DNA of 64,000 nt from Dyella sp. 2HG41-7. GTDB taxonomy: Bacteria > Pseudomonadota > Gammaproteobacteria > Xanthomonadales > Rhodanobacteraceae. The notes under the pieces were generated by a model. That model was given only the letters and a program-made list of their open reading frames with translations, was not told the origin of the DNA and made no database searches. Location of the stretch: positions 372,001 to 436,000 of the forward strand of contig NZ_JAJEJV010000004.1 of the NCBI RefSeq assembly GCF_021390675.1, read 5' to 3'. Below are positions 44,064 through 53,400 of this stretch, in pieces. The stretch's first letter is position 1. The number at the start of each line of letters is the position of its first letter. The position numbers were made by a program, and so were the translations under genes.

Positions 44064-44181
44064 GTCATTCCGGCGAAGGCCGGAATCAAGTCTAAATATG
44101 CGTTCGAAGGACACTTCATTTCTTAGTTTGAGTGCTTCGCACAAGATATCTGTACTGGATTCCGGCCTTCGCCGGAATGAC
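44064..44181 (+). repeat. 118-bp paired palindrome element, copy B
   Basis: It has equal length and the same orientation as copy A (35945-36062), with the end palindromes identical and the core diverged. Its position just after phnN mirrors copy A just after phnM. Confidence 0.85.
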
Positions 44182-44218
44182 GGTGGGGTAAGACAAAGCA
44201 ACACTTCAAAACGAGACA

Positions 44219-45550
44219 TCAAGCCGCCGCAGGCACCCCAACCGGCGCCTTCGCCCGACGCGCCTTCTCATAAAAATAAACTGCCGACACCAGCGTAATC
44301 AGCATCCCCACGCCGGAAAGCGTCATCACCGTATCGGCATAAAACGACGCCCACGACAGATGCATGCCGCCGAATTCCTTCACCAGGATCACCGCTACGC
44401 TGCCCATATAGCCGCTGCTATCGGCGATATACATGATGAAACCCACATTGCCGGTCACGCGAAATGTCGCCAGCATGCGTTCGAAAAACGTGGCGTTGTA
44501 CGGCACATAGGCCAAATAAAGACCGAAACCGCTAAAGCCGATCCAGCTCAACGGATCGAGCATCCCGTGGCTATGCAGCCACGTCGATAACACCGCCACC
44601 GCAAACCCGCCGAAAATCAGCACGTGGTTAAGCATCAGCGCTTTTAAGTTATCGCGCACGGCCATGGTGAGCGCGGTGATGATCAGCACGGCGACGGCAA
44701 TCGGCGCCTCGGTTTCCGTAAAGACCGACGCATCGCCGCCGCGGCCCAGGTCGGCCCAGATCTCCGCCGCAAAGTTGTCGCGGAAATCGCGCGTGACCGT
44801 CAGCGCCACATACGCCATCACGATCATCGCGATACCCGGCAGAAAGCGCGCCAAGAACGCGCGTCGCGTTTTGGCGTCCATGGGAATGCGCACGCTGCGC
44901 GCTGCGATATCGGCGGCGTCCGGCGCGGGCAAATGCTCCAGCACCCACGTCGCCAAATAAAGCGGCAGGATAAACATGGCGCCAACGGTAAACGGCATCC
45001 AGAACTCGCTGACGTGCCAATGCATCATCAGCCACATGCCTACCGTCTTCACCACGCCCGAGCCGACGATAAAGCTGGCGCACATCAGCGCGCCCATCAT
45101 CTCCGTGCCTCGGCGACCTTCCAGATAGCCGAAGATCACGCCCCACACCATGCCCAGCGGCAAGCCGTTGAGAAACAGAAACGGGATATTCCACGGCGCA
45201 GGAATCAGCGCGAAACCGAGCAAGGCGATCCATGAGAAACCGATCAACCCCGCCAGCGTGCGAGCGCGACGTTGCCGTTGAATCTCTGCGATCCAGGTAA
45301 TGCCGCGCACTTTGCTGAGCATGTAGCCCATCACCTGCGCGATCACCAGCCACACTTTGTAATCCACGCCGGCCACGTGCATGCCTTCGAACGCGGCCGC
45401 CGTAAACGGCTTGCGAAACGCATACATCGACGCATACGCAAGAAACGCGGCGCCGCCGGCCACCAAGTTGATCGCCATGGGATGGCGGCGAATACCCGAT
45501 AAAAACGACACGAGAACCACCCGAAACCGGCCGAAACGGCAGTGCCGCAA
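44219..45550 (-). CDS. DUF5690/MFS-type membrane transporter
   Basis: A 443-residue protein with about twelve membrane segments and an MFS-like plan. Markers are AFLAYASMYAFRKPFTAA in helix 1, AQVMGYMLSKVRGI, NGLPLGMVWGVIFGYLEGRR and VPYNATFFERMLATFRVTGN. It resembles DUF5690 proteins, related to sugar-phosphate/organophosphate MFS antiporters by layout. Being next to a C-P lyase cluster that lacks phnCDE, it is a candidate importer of phosphonates or phosphate esters. The start could also be an ATG 24 codons downstream. Confidence 0.75.
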   Translation of the reverse strand: MRHCRFGRFRVVLVSFLSGIRRHPMAINLVAGGAAFLAYASMYAFRKPFTAAAFEGMHVAGVDYKVWLVIAQVMGYMLSKVRGITWIAEIQRQRRARTLAGLIGFSWIALLGFALIPAPWNIPFLFLNGLPLGMVWGVIFGYLEGRRGTEMMGALMCASFIVGSGVVKTVGMWLMMHWHVSEFWMPFTVGAMFILPLYLATWVLEHLPAPDAADIAARSVRIPMDAKTRRAFLARFLPGIAMIVMAYVALTVTRDFRDNFAAEIWADLGRGGDASVFTETEAPIAVAVLIITALTMAVRDNLKALMLNHVLIFGGFAVAVLSTWLHSHGMLDPLSWIGFSGFGLYLAYVPYNATFFERMLATFRVTGNVGFIMYIADSSGYMGSVAVILVKEFGGMHLSWASFYADTVMTLSGVGMLITLVSAVYFYEKARRAKAPVGVPAAA

Positions 45551-45636
45551 GGGTGACGGGCGCAGATGACAGTGGCGTGGCGGTGGGTAGCCGCCGCCAC
45601 CGGTTGGTCTAATCGCGATTTCTTACCGCGTCAGCA

Positions 45637-47733
45637 TCATCCCGTGACCGACGCGCCGCCGTTCTCCAAATGACCGGTGTAGCGGCGAATCCAGCTGGAA
45701 TCGCCGCTCATCGTGATCGTGAAGTCGTACCACCCTTGCGTCTGCGCAACTGCCGCAAAGAAGGTATTCGCCGTGGCGCCGGCGGCCACCGTGTATGTCC
45801 ACGGGCCTTCGTTGGTGTAATTGTTAGCGGTAATCGTGAACGTAACCGACGCGCTGCTGGTGTTCGTCAACGCAAAATAGATCGCCATTTCGCCCGACGT
45901 GGGGTCGTTTTGATACGACGACGTCACGCTGCAGCTCTTGCCGGCATTGTTCACATTGCCGGCGAAACGGCGCAGAAAGCGATTCGGACCGATCACCGTC
46001 AAATCGTATTGCCCGCTGCCGAAGCCCGTGCCGATATTGAAGTAATCGGTGACCGAGCCGTTCGTGCCGTTGCTGTACGGATTGACCGTGTATTGCCACG
46101 GGCCCCCGCTGCGATGCGCGTTCGCATAAATCGACATCGGCACGGCGCGCGCCGCTTGCGTTCCTACGTTCTGCATCTCGATCCACAGCAGAATCTGTCC
46201 GTTCGAACCGTATTGGAACGAAGAAATATTCGCGTCCGGCTGATACGGCAGTGCGCGCGCGGCGCGCGTGCCCGCTTCCTGCTGCGGCAAACTGTTCGGG
46301 GCGTTGCTGTCGGTAGGGTTCGGCAGCGGATCGCAGGTGCCGGCGCGATTGATGGTGGATGTCGCGGCCGGCAAATTGGTCGGCAAGCCGAGCACCGGAT
46401 TGGCGAAGTCGAACGCGCCAGTAAGGTCGCCGCTCACTTGTCGGCGCCATGCGCTGATCGACGAACAGATTGCCGGCTTGCCGAGCGCCGAAGTCCACGT
46501 TTCCAGAAACTGGATCACCGAGGTGTGATCGTAAATCTGCGAATCGACTACGCCACCGCGCGTCCAAGGCGAACACACCACCATCGGCACGCGAAAACCC
46601 ATGCCGATCGGTTGCGTCACGCCGTTCACCGTAATGAATTCGCCGGCGGTGCCGCTGGGTGGAACAGGCGGCGGCACGTGATCGAAAAAGCCGTCGTTTT
46701 CGTAGTAATTGAGAATCAGCACCGTGGAATTGAACGTGTCCATATCCGCGGACAACGCTTGCAAAATCAGGTTGATGAAATACGCGGCGTTCTCCGGCGG
46801 CGCATCCGGATGTTCCGAATAATCCTGGCTCGCCACGATCCAACTGACTTGCGGCAGTGTACCGTTGAGCACATCGCTCTGAATCGCCGTGGCGATATCG
46901 TTCGGCGTGGAGTTGGAAAGATTAGGCACCGACGCCATGCCTTGCCTGTAAAGCACGCTCGATGTCGGCGCATTGGCGAATTGGCTGAAAAACGCCAAAC
47001 CGTTATCGCCGAAATTGTCGGATGCATTTTGATAAACCTTCCAGCTCACGCCCGCCGCCTGCAACTCTTCCGCGTACGTTTCCCACGTCAGTCCGGATTC
47101 CGCGCCGCCGTCGTAAGCAGGGCCGCCGTTTTTGCCGGCGGGATCGATCATGCCGCCCCAGAGATAGGTGCGATTGGGACCGGTGGCGCTTAAGGTCGAG
47201 CAGAAATAGTGATCGCAAATGGTGTACGCATCCGCAAGCGCGTAGTGATAGGGAATGTCTTGCCGCGTGAGATAGCCGAGCGTGCGCACGCTCCCTTTGG
47301 CGGATACCCACGCATCCATCTTGCCGCTGTTCCACGCCGCATGTTGCGTGGACCACGAATGATCCAGGCTGCCATCGCATTGCGTAAGCACTTCGCTGGT
47401 CTGTCCAAACGTCGGCGAGGTGGTGTCGAACGCCCACGGATATTGCCGCGTGGTTCCGTTGGGTTGATCGAACACAGAATAGCCGCCCGACAACGTAATG
47501 CCGGCGCGATCCGCGAAACCGCGCACACCCTGCAGCGTGCCGAAGTAATGATCGAAGCTGCGGTTTTCTTGCATCAGGATCACCACGTGCTTCACGTCCG
47601 TGATGGTGCCCGTGCTGGCGAGCGTCGCCGCCTTCGCCGGTTTGAATACGCCGCCAACCGTAACGCCAGTAACGCCAAGCGCGGCCGCTTTAACCGATAG
47701 CGCAAGAAACTTACGACGACTGAGCTCAATCAT
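45637..47733 (-). CDS. Tat-exported phospholipase C (phosphocholine type)
   Basis: A 698-residue enzyme with a twin-arginine signal (LSRRKFLALS, residues 4-13). The phosphoesterase domain starts VKHVVILMQENRSFDHYFGT, the metal and catalytic segment of the PlcH/acid phosphatase family. Later motifs are NYYENDGFFDHVPPP and HTSVIQFLE. Two C-terminal DUF756-type beta domains (about 500-690) close the protein. It should release phosphocholine or phosphoethanolamine from lipids outside the cytoplasm. The start at 47733 is just ahead of the Tat motif. Confidence 0.9.
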   Translation of the reverse strand: MIELSRRKFLALSVKAAALGVTGVTVGGVFKPAKAATLASTGTITDVKHVVILMQENRSFDHYFGTLQGVRGFADRAGITLSGGYSVFDQPNGTTRQYPWAFDTTSPTFGQTSEVLTQCDGSLDHSWSTQHAAWNSGKMDAWVSAKGSVRTLGYLTRQDIPYHYALADAYTICDHYFCSTLSATGPNRTYLWGGMIDPAGKNGGPAYDGGAESGLTWETYAEELQAAGVSWKVYQNASDNFGDNGLAFFSQFANAPTSSVLYRQGMASVPNLSNSTPNDIATAIQSDVLNGTLPQVSWIVASQDYSEHPDAPPENAAYFINLILQALSADMDTFNSTVLILNYYENDGFFDHVPPPVPPSGTAGEFITVNGVTQPIGMGFRVPMVVCSPWTRGGVVDSQIYDHTSVIQFLETWTSALGKPAICSSISAWRRQVSGDLTGAFDFANPVLGLPTNLPAATSTINRAGTCDPLPNPTDSNAPNSLPQQEAGTRAARALPYQPDANISSFQYGSNGQILLWIEMQNVGTQAARAVPMSIYANAHRSGGPWQYTVNPYSNGTNGSVTDYFNIGTGFGSGQYDLTVIGPNRFLRRFAGNVNNAGKSCSVTSSYQNDPTSGEMAIYFALTNTSSASVTFTITANNYTNEGPWTYTVAAGATANTFFAAVAQTQGWYDFTITMSGDSSWIRRYTGHLENGGASVTG

Positions 47734-47937
47734 CTCGGCACCTTCCCTATGTTCGGTCAAGCGAAGATAGGGATGCCGTGTGCTGCTTTTATGACGTGCG
47801 CCTAGCCAACTTCGCGACCTGTCTAAGTTATTTCGTCAACGAATGGTGAAAGCGAACGGATAAGTGTGAGCTTGCGCAAATTCGCGCGTAACGGCGCCGA
47901 GGAGCGATCGCACTCCCCGGCGCCGTTGAAAATACGA

Positions 47938-48978
47938 TCAATCGTCAAAGCCGTCGTCGTTGCGCACGATCGCGATGCCGTTCGTGGCGGCGCTGCCGAG
48001 CGTGACGCTGCTCTTCAATGCGAAGTTGCCATCGCCATCCACATTGAAAATCGATACGTGCGAGATCGAACCGTTGCCATCCACGACCGCCGCAAGACTA
48101 TCGCGATACGTGATATCGGTCGGATTGCCGTTGAAGGTGGCGACCACGGCCGCGTCTTGAATGATCTTCTGCCCGTACACCGCGTAACGCGACACGGAGT
48201 GGCTGGGCGAATTGGCCGAGAACAGGAACGGCCCGTCCAACGTCACCCAGCACGGCGCCATTTGCGTACCCGATCCGGTGATCGTCAACACGGTATCGTT
48301 GCGCACCAGGCTGATTTCGTTAGCGTGCGCGATGGTGACGTAAGCATCGTTGCCGCGCGTCGCCAGACCGAACGGCGCATTCACGTTCGACGGAATATTC
48401 GCGACCAATTGCGCCGTGCCGGTGACTGAGCCCTGCGGCGTCAAATTCACCGTCTCGATGGCGTTGCTCTTTTCGCTGATCACCAGCTGGCCTTCCAGTA
48501 CGCCCACTTGCGCCGCGCTGCCGTCGGCATGAAGCAACTGCGCCTCGCCATCCGCCGTGGAGCTCACGCCGTAGCGATCGATACGATGCGACTCAATATG
48601 CGTGGCGGTAAGAATATAGAGATGATGGTGGCCGAATGCGACGCTCACCGGGTTGGTAATCGCCGGCACTGTTTGTCCCCCTTGCAGCGGCGTATCGCCT
48701 CCGACCTTCTTGAAGACCGACACATTGCCCGACCCGAAATTGACTACTGCAAGCAGCGCATGATTCTGCGCGATGCCGCCCGCATTGCCGCTGACGCCGC
48801 CCGCACCGCCTGTCTTGATCTGCTCCACCAGCGCGCCGTTGGTGTTGTACACAAGCAGCGCGTTGCTTGCCGCATTGGTCGACGTAACAACTAGATCCCC
48901 GTCGTTCCAGCCCTGCGCGTGGGCAGCACTTGCCACCACCAGCGCCAGCAGCGCTGATCCGTAGATTGCCTTATTCAT
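47938..48978 (-). CDS. Exported beta-propeller protein
   Basis: A 346-residue protein with a signal peptide (residues 1-21, cleavage AHA-QG). The rest is about seven repeated blades with patterns such as NALLVYNTNGALVEQI, HALLAVVNFGSGNVSVF and NPVSVAFGHHHLYILT. It resembles lactonase/YVTN-type propellers; enzymatic activity is not evident. GAGGAAC lies seven bases before the ATG at 48978. It precedes the phospholipase gene on the same strand. Confidence 0.75.
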   Translation of the reverse strand: MNKAIYGSALLALVVASAAHAQGWNDGDLVVTSTNAASNALLVYNTNGALVEQIKTGGAGGVSGNAGGIAQNHALLAVVNFGSGNVSVFKKVGGDTPLQGGQTVPAITNPVSVAFGHHHLYILTATHIESHRIDRYGVSSTADGEAQLLHADGSAAQVGVLEGQLVISEKSNAIETVNLTPQGSVTGTAQLVANIPSNVNAPFGLATRGNDAYVTIAHANEISLVRNDTVLTITGSGTQMAPCWVTLDGPFLFSANSPSHSVSRYAVYGQKIIQDAAVVATFNGNPTDITYRDSLAAVVDGNGSISHVSIFNVDGDGNFALKSSVTLGSAATNGIAIVRNDDGFDD

Positions 48979-49174
48979 GGTAGTTCCTCGATTCGATCGT
49001 GAGTGGTGACGGCAACCCTCGTTGCCGCCATGCAATACCCTCAACAACCGTGCGCATCGGTTCTTATTGCTTCGAGGGAACCCCTAGCAGGGTTACATCA
49101 CAGTGTTATGCCAATACTGGCTTGCCGTGACGCACGTCGAATCGTCACGAAATATCCACGAATCGGGGCATCAA

Positions 49175-49222
49175 AAAAGGGCTGAGTGCTGGTCCGCGTC
49201 GCGGAATCACTCAGCCCTTCGT
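49175..49222 (-). terminator. Intrinsic terminator of the AIM24 gene
   Basis: On the minus strand AAGGGCTGAGTG and CACTCAGCCCTT form a 12-pair stem around a GC-rich loop, followed by TTTTTTGATG. Confidence 0.85.
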
Positions 49223-49264
49223 TTTTATATCGACGCAGGTTCGTGCGAATTCGGGGGCCGACGA

Positions 49265-50038
49265 TCAATCGTCCTTGCCGAACAACCCGCCAAGCACCGA
49301 ACCAATCACGCCACCGGCAATCGCGCCGCCAATCGAATTGCCCGAGTCGCCCATGATCGACGACGTGGTGGTGTTCTCGCCACGCGCCAGATACGGCTCC
49401 AGCGAATGCGCCAGGTTCGGCATGGTGAGCGTCTGCAACCACACCTGACCCGGACCGGTGAGATTGGCGACGAACAAACCATCGCCGCCGAAGATTTTAT
49501 TCTTCAAACCCGGCAGCAAGTTGATTTCGAAATTCACCGTGCCTTCGAACATGCCGATATGCCCCGGATGCACTTGCAGCATTTCACCGGGAGCGAGCGT
49601 GTACGTGACGATTTCACCGCCGAGTTCCACCCACGCGTGCGCATTGCCGCTGAGCTTTTGCAGCACGAAACCTTCGCCGCCGAAAATGCCGGCGCCGAGC
49701 GAACGCTGAAAACCGATCGACAATTCCACCCCTTGCGTGCCGCACAGAAAACCGTGGCGATGGATGAAATACGTCTGGCCGGCGTTGACCTGCACGTCGA
49801 CGATCGAGCCCGGCACTTTCGCCGCAAAGGCGACCATGCCTTGCGAACCGTTGGTCTCGTATTCGTTCATGAAAATGCCGCCGCCGGTGAGGGCGCGGCC
49901 AATCACACCAAGAAAGCTGGATGCGCCGGCCGTGCGCGCCGTGGTTTGCAACACCACGTTGCGAGTCATCCAGGAAAACCGGCCCGGCTCTGAAATAATT
50001 CGGTCACCTTGCTCCAGGCCCACTTCCAGCACTGGCAT
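49265..50038 (-). CDS. AIM24/TIGR00266 family protein
   Basis: A 257-residue protein of stacked beta sheets. It starts MPVLEVGLEQGDRIISEPGR and has repeated GGxG turns (LTGGGIFMNEY, GIFGGEGFVLQKLSG, KIFGGDGLFVANLTGPG), with a Gly-rich tail IGGAIAGGVIGSVLGGLFG that may touch membrane. Function in bacteria is unknown; the yeast homologue acts in mitochondrial organisation. AGGA six bases upstream supports 50038 over an ATG nine codons earlier. Confidence 0.88.
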   Translation of the reverse strand: MPVLEVGLEQGDRIISEPGRFSWMTRNVVLQTTARTAGASSFLGVIGRALTGGGIFMNEYETNGSQGMVAFAAKVPGSIVDVQVNAGQTYFIHRHGFLCGTQGVELSIGFQRSLGAGIFGGEGFVLQKLSGNAHAWVELGGEIVTYTLAPGEMLQVHPGHIGMFEGTVNFEINLLPGLKNKIFGGDGLFVANLTGPGQVWLQTLTMPNLAHSLEPYLARGENTTTSSIMGDSGNSIGGAIAGGVIGSVLGGLFGKDD

Positions 50039-50139
50039 GGTCGTTCCTACCAACCGCGTCTTCATAGCATCGTTCCCCTACGTGTATGTATGCGCCGGCC
50101 ACGTCCTCGTGGCCCGATCCGCCGCCATTTTGCCGAACC

Positions 50140-50412
50140 AGGGATGCTCTGATCAATTCCACGTAAGCGGCCTTATGGACATCACCCTTCGGGCCGGTTT
50201 GTCCGTTTGCATGCCTTCCTCGCTCCTCAAATCCGGGTACATCCATGTACCCTCCCCACGTGCGGCTCATCGTCTCGACAGACAGCCAGTCTGCCTTCCT
50301 CGCTCCTCAAAGCAGCGGCCATCCATGGCCGCTCCCCGCGTGCGCCGATGGTCCTGTGGCCTGCAAACGGACAAGCCGGTGACGCCTACGTGGAATTGAT
50401 CAGTGCATCCCT
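50140..50412. repeat. Long imperfect palindrome with two compensatory hairpins
   Basis: The outer arms GGGATGC.CTGATCAATTCC at 50141 and the reverse complement near 50411 pair over about 29 bases. A second inner pair is GGTTTGTCCGTTTGC at about 50196 with GCAAACGGACAAGCC near 50377. Inside are two tandem 80-bp units starting CCTTCCTCGCTCCTCAAA (50214, 50294). Each carries a hairpin, GGGTACAT/ATGTACCC in one and GCGGCCAT/ATGGCCGC in the other. No coding potential was seen. Confidence 0.75.
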
Positions 50413-50494
50413 TGCGTGCCGGAAGCGAGCGATTTTAAGTGAGCGCTCGTTTTGCAGAGGTTATCGCGCTACGCCCGCCGTCGCGATGTTCGAT

Positions 50495-53400
50495 TTACCG
50501 CGTTTTTGTGCGCTCCGCGGCCGCCACGCCTTCCAGCAGCATCGCCACATGCTCGGCGAGCTTTTTCCCCTGTAGCGGTTTGCGCAGCACGGTGAGCGCG
50601 CCGCTTTCGAGCGCATCCAATTCGATGCCGGCGGTGCTCGTGGCAAACCCGGTCAGCAAGATGGCGGGCAGATGCGGCAGTCGCCGTTGCACTTCTCGAA
50701 TGACGCTGACACCGTCCATGTTCGGCATGGACAAATCGGAGATGACGAGGGCGACAGTTTCGCCGGCATCGAGCATTGCGAGCGCGTCGGCGCCGGAGGC
50801 TGCGGCGAGTACGGCATAGCCTTCGCCTTGCAGCAGTTGGGTCAATGTTTCGCGCACGATGTCGTCGTCGTCGACCAGCAATAGCCGGTCGCGCATTTCG
50901 CTACTGGGTGCGTCGATGCCGTGCATGTCCTCGTCGGTGTCAGCGATGGCGAGACGCTCGACGACGGGGAGCCACAGTTTGATGACGGTGCCGTTTCCCG
51001 GCGCACTGTCGATGGACATGCCGCCGCCGCTTTGCGTGGCGAAGCCGCGCGCCATCGCAAGGCCCAGGCCGGTGCCTTGGCCCGTGGGCTTGGTGGTAAA
51101 GAACGGTTCCGATGCGCGCGCGAGTACATCCGGCGTCATGCCGCGGCCGGTGTCGGCGGTAGACAAGCAAACATAGGCGCCCGGGTTGAGCGCGGCGGTG
51201 GTGATGGCCGCGACATCGGTCGGTTCGACGTAGACCGTGGCGCTGAAGGTCAACGTTCCCATGCCTTGCATGGCATCGCGCGCATTGGTGGCGAGGTTCA
51301 CCAGCACCGTTTCCAACTGTCGTTTGTCGACCAACACCTTCGGCAGATCGGGCTCGGTTTGCACGCGCACCGCGATCCCCGTGCCCAGGGTGTGCGAGAG
51401 AATTTCCTGCACGCCGGCCAATAGCGCGACGGCATCCACAGGTTCGGCGCGAAGGTCCCCGCGCCTGGAGAACGTAAGCAGGCGTCGGGTGATGGCGGCG
51501 CCGCGATCCGAGGCTTCGATAATTCTGCGCGACAGGCTGTTGACGCGTTCCGTATCGGCGGGGCGCATTTCGATCAGTCCGGCAGCGCCCTGTACGGCTT
51601 GAATAATATTGTTGAAGTCGTGCGCGATGCCGCCGGCGAGCTGACCCAGCGCATCCATGCGTTGCGCCTGCGCCAGACCGACCTGCGCCTTTTCGCGCGC
51701 TTTCACTTCATCGGCGACCCGTGCTTCCAGGCGTTTGTTCCATTCTTGCATCGCTTCGTCGTTGCGCTTGCGTTCCGTGACGTCGATCGCCGCGCAAACG
51801 GCGCCGGAGATATCGCCATTCGCATCGCGTATCGGCAACGCCGTCAACAGCAACGTCAGTGACGACCCGTCGTCGAAGCGAATGTCCACTTCTTCGTCCC
51901 GGACGATGTCGCCGTGCGCCGCGCGCTGCAGCGCAACGTCTTCCGGCGCGAGTTCCACGTTGTTGCGGAACAATCGGAAATGCTTCGCGCATTTGAATTC
52001 GACCGCCGAAGGCGTTGCGCTTTCGCTTTGCGGCATGCGAAGCAAGCGCGCGGCAGCGCGATTTCCGAACACGCGGCGCGCCTGCGCCGTGTAGGTAAAC
52101 CACACGGCCGTCGGCACCGTTTCCAGCAAGGTCTCAAGCTCGGCCGTGCGCACGCGCAATTCGTCTGTGACGTTGCGGCGCATATGCGCCAATTCGAGAT
52201 TGGCGCTTACGCGCGCCATCAATTCGCGCGCGGAGAAGGGCTTGATCAAATAGTCGTCCGCGCCGGCATCCAGGCCGTCGGTGCTGGCTTCTTCGCCGGC
52301 GCGTGCGGACAGCATGATGACCGGCACATCGCGCAGCACGGGGTCTTCGCGAATGGCGCTCAGCAATGCGAAGCCATCCAGGCGCGGCATCATGACATCG
52401 GTGAGCACCAAATCGGGTCGACGTCGACGCGCGGCGTCCAGCGCGAACTGACCGTCGCTGACGGCTTCCACCGCATACCGATCGGCCAGCAGGTTGCTGA
52501 CGTAATCGCGCATATCGGCGTTGTCTTCGGCCAACAACACAAAGGGGCGCGACACATTTGCGCTTTCGGAAGACGCTGTGGATGCGAGATGGCGATCGTT
52601 TGCATCCGGGCGCGGCAGCCAGCGCAATGCCTCTTCCACGAAGGCGTCGACGCGCGTCGATGGTGAGCCTTGCATTTGCGCAGTCGGCACGTAGTCGCTC
52701 GGCAAATGCGCAGTTCCAAAGGGAATCGACACGACGAATTCGGTGCCTTGGCCTACCGTGCTGAGCGCCTTGATGACGCCGCCGTGCAATTGCAGTATTT
52801 CATACACCAGCGCAAGCCCGATGCCGCTGCCTTCGAAGCTGCGACCGCGTTGACCTTCGATACGGTAGAAACGTTCGAACAAACGTGGAAGCGCTTCTTC
52901 CGGAACGCCGACGCCCGTATCCTTGATGCTCAACACCGCGTTGTTGTTCACCGCCCGCAGCTTGACGGTGATGCCGCCTTCAAAGCTGTATTTCAAGGCG
53001 TTCGACAACAGATTGAGCACCACCGTCTCCCACATGTCGCGGTCGACCATGACCTGCTCGGGCAGCGGCGCGCAGTCGATGGTCAAGAACAAGCGCGCGC
53101 GTTCGATGGCGGAGCGAAATCCGCAGGCGATATCGGTGGTCAAGGCCGAAAGATCGCTCGGTTGATAGTTCGCCTGCGCGCTGCCGGCCTCGATGCGCGA
53201 AAAATCGAGCAGCGCATTCACCAGGCGAAGCAAACGCAGACTGTTGCGATGCGCGAGATCGAGCTGTTCGCGTTGCGTCGGCGACAGCGCATTCGGCGAC
53301 GAGTCGTTCAACAGGCTTTCCAGCGGCCCCAACATCAAGGTAAGCGGTGTGCGGAACTCGTGACTGACGTTGGAGAAGAAAGCGGTCTTGGCGCGATCGA

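Noticed and set aside
45670-47193. A 507-codon plus-strand open frame
   Set aside because: It is antisense to the Tat-exported phospholipase C, whose motifs are clear on the other strand.
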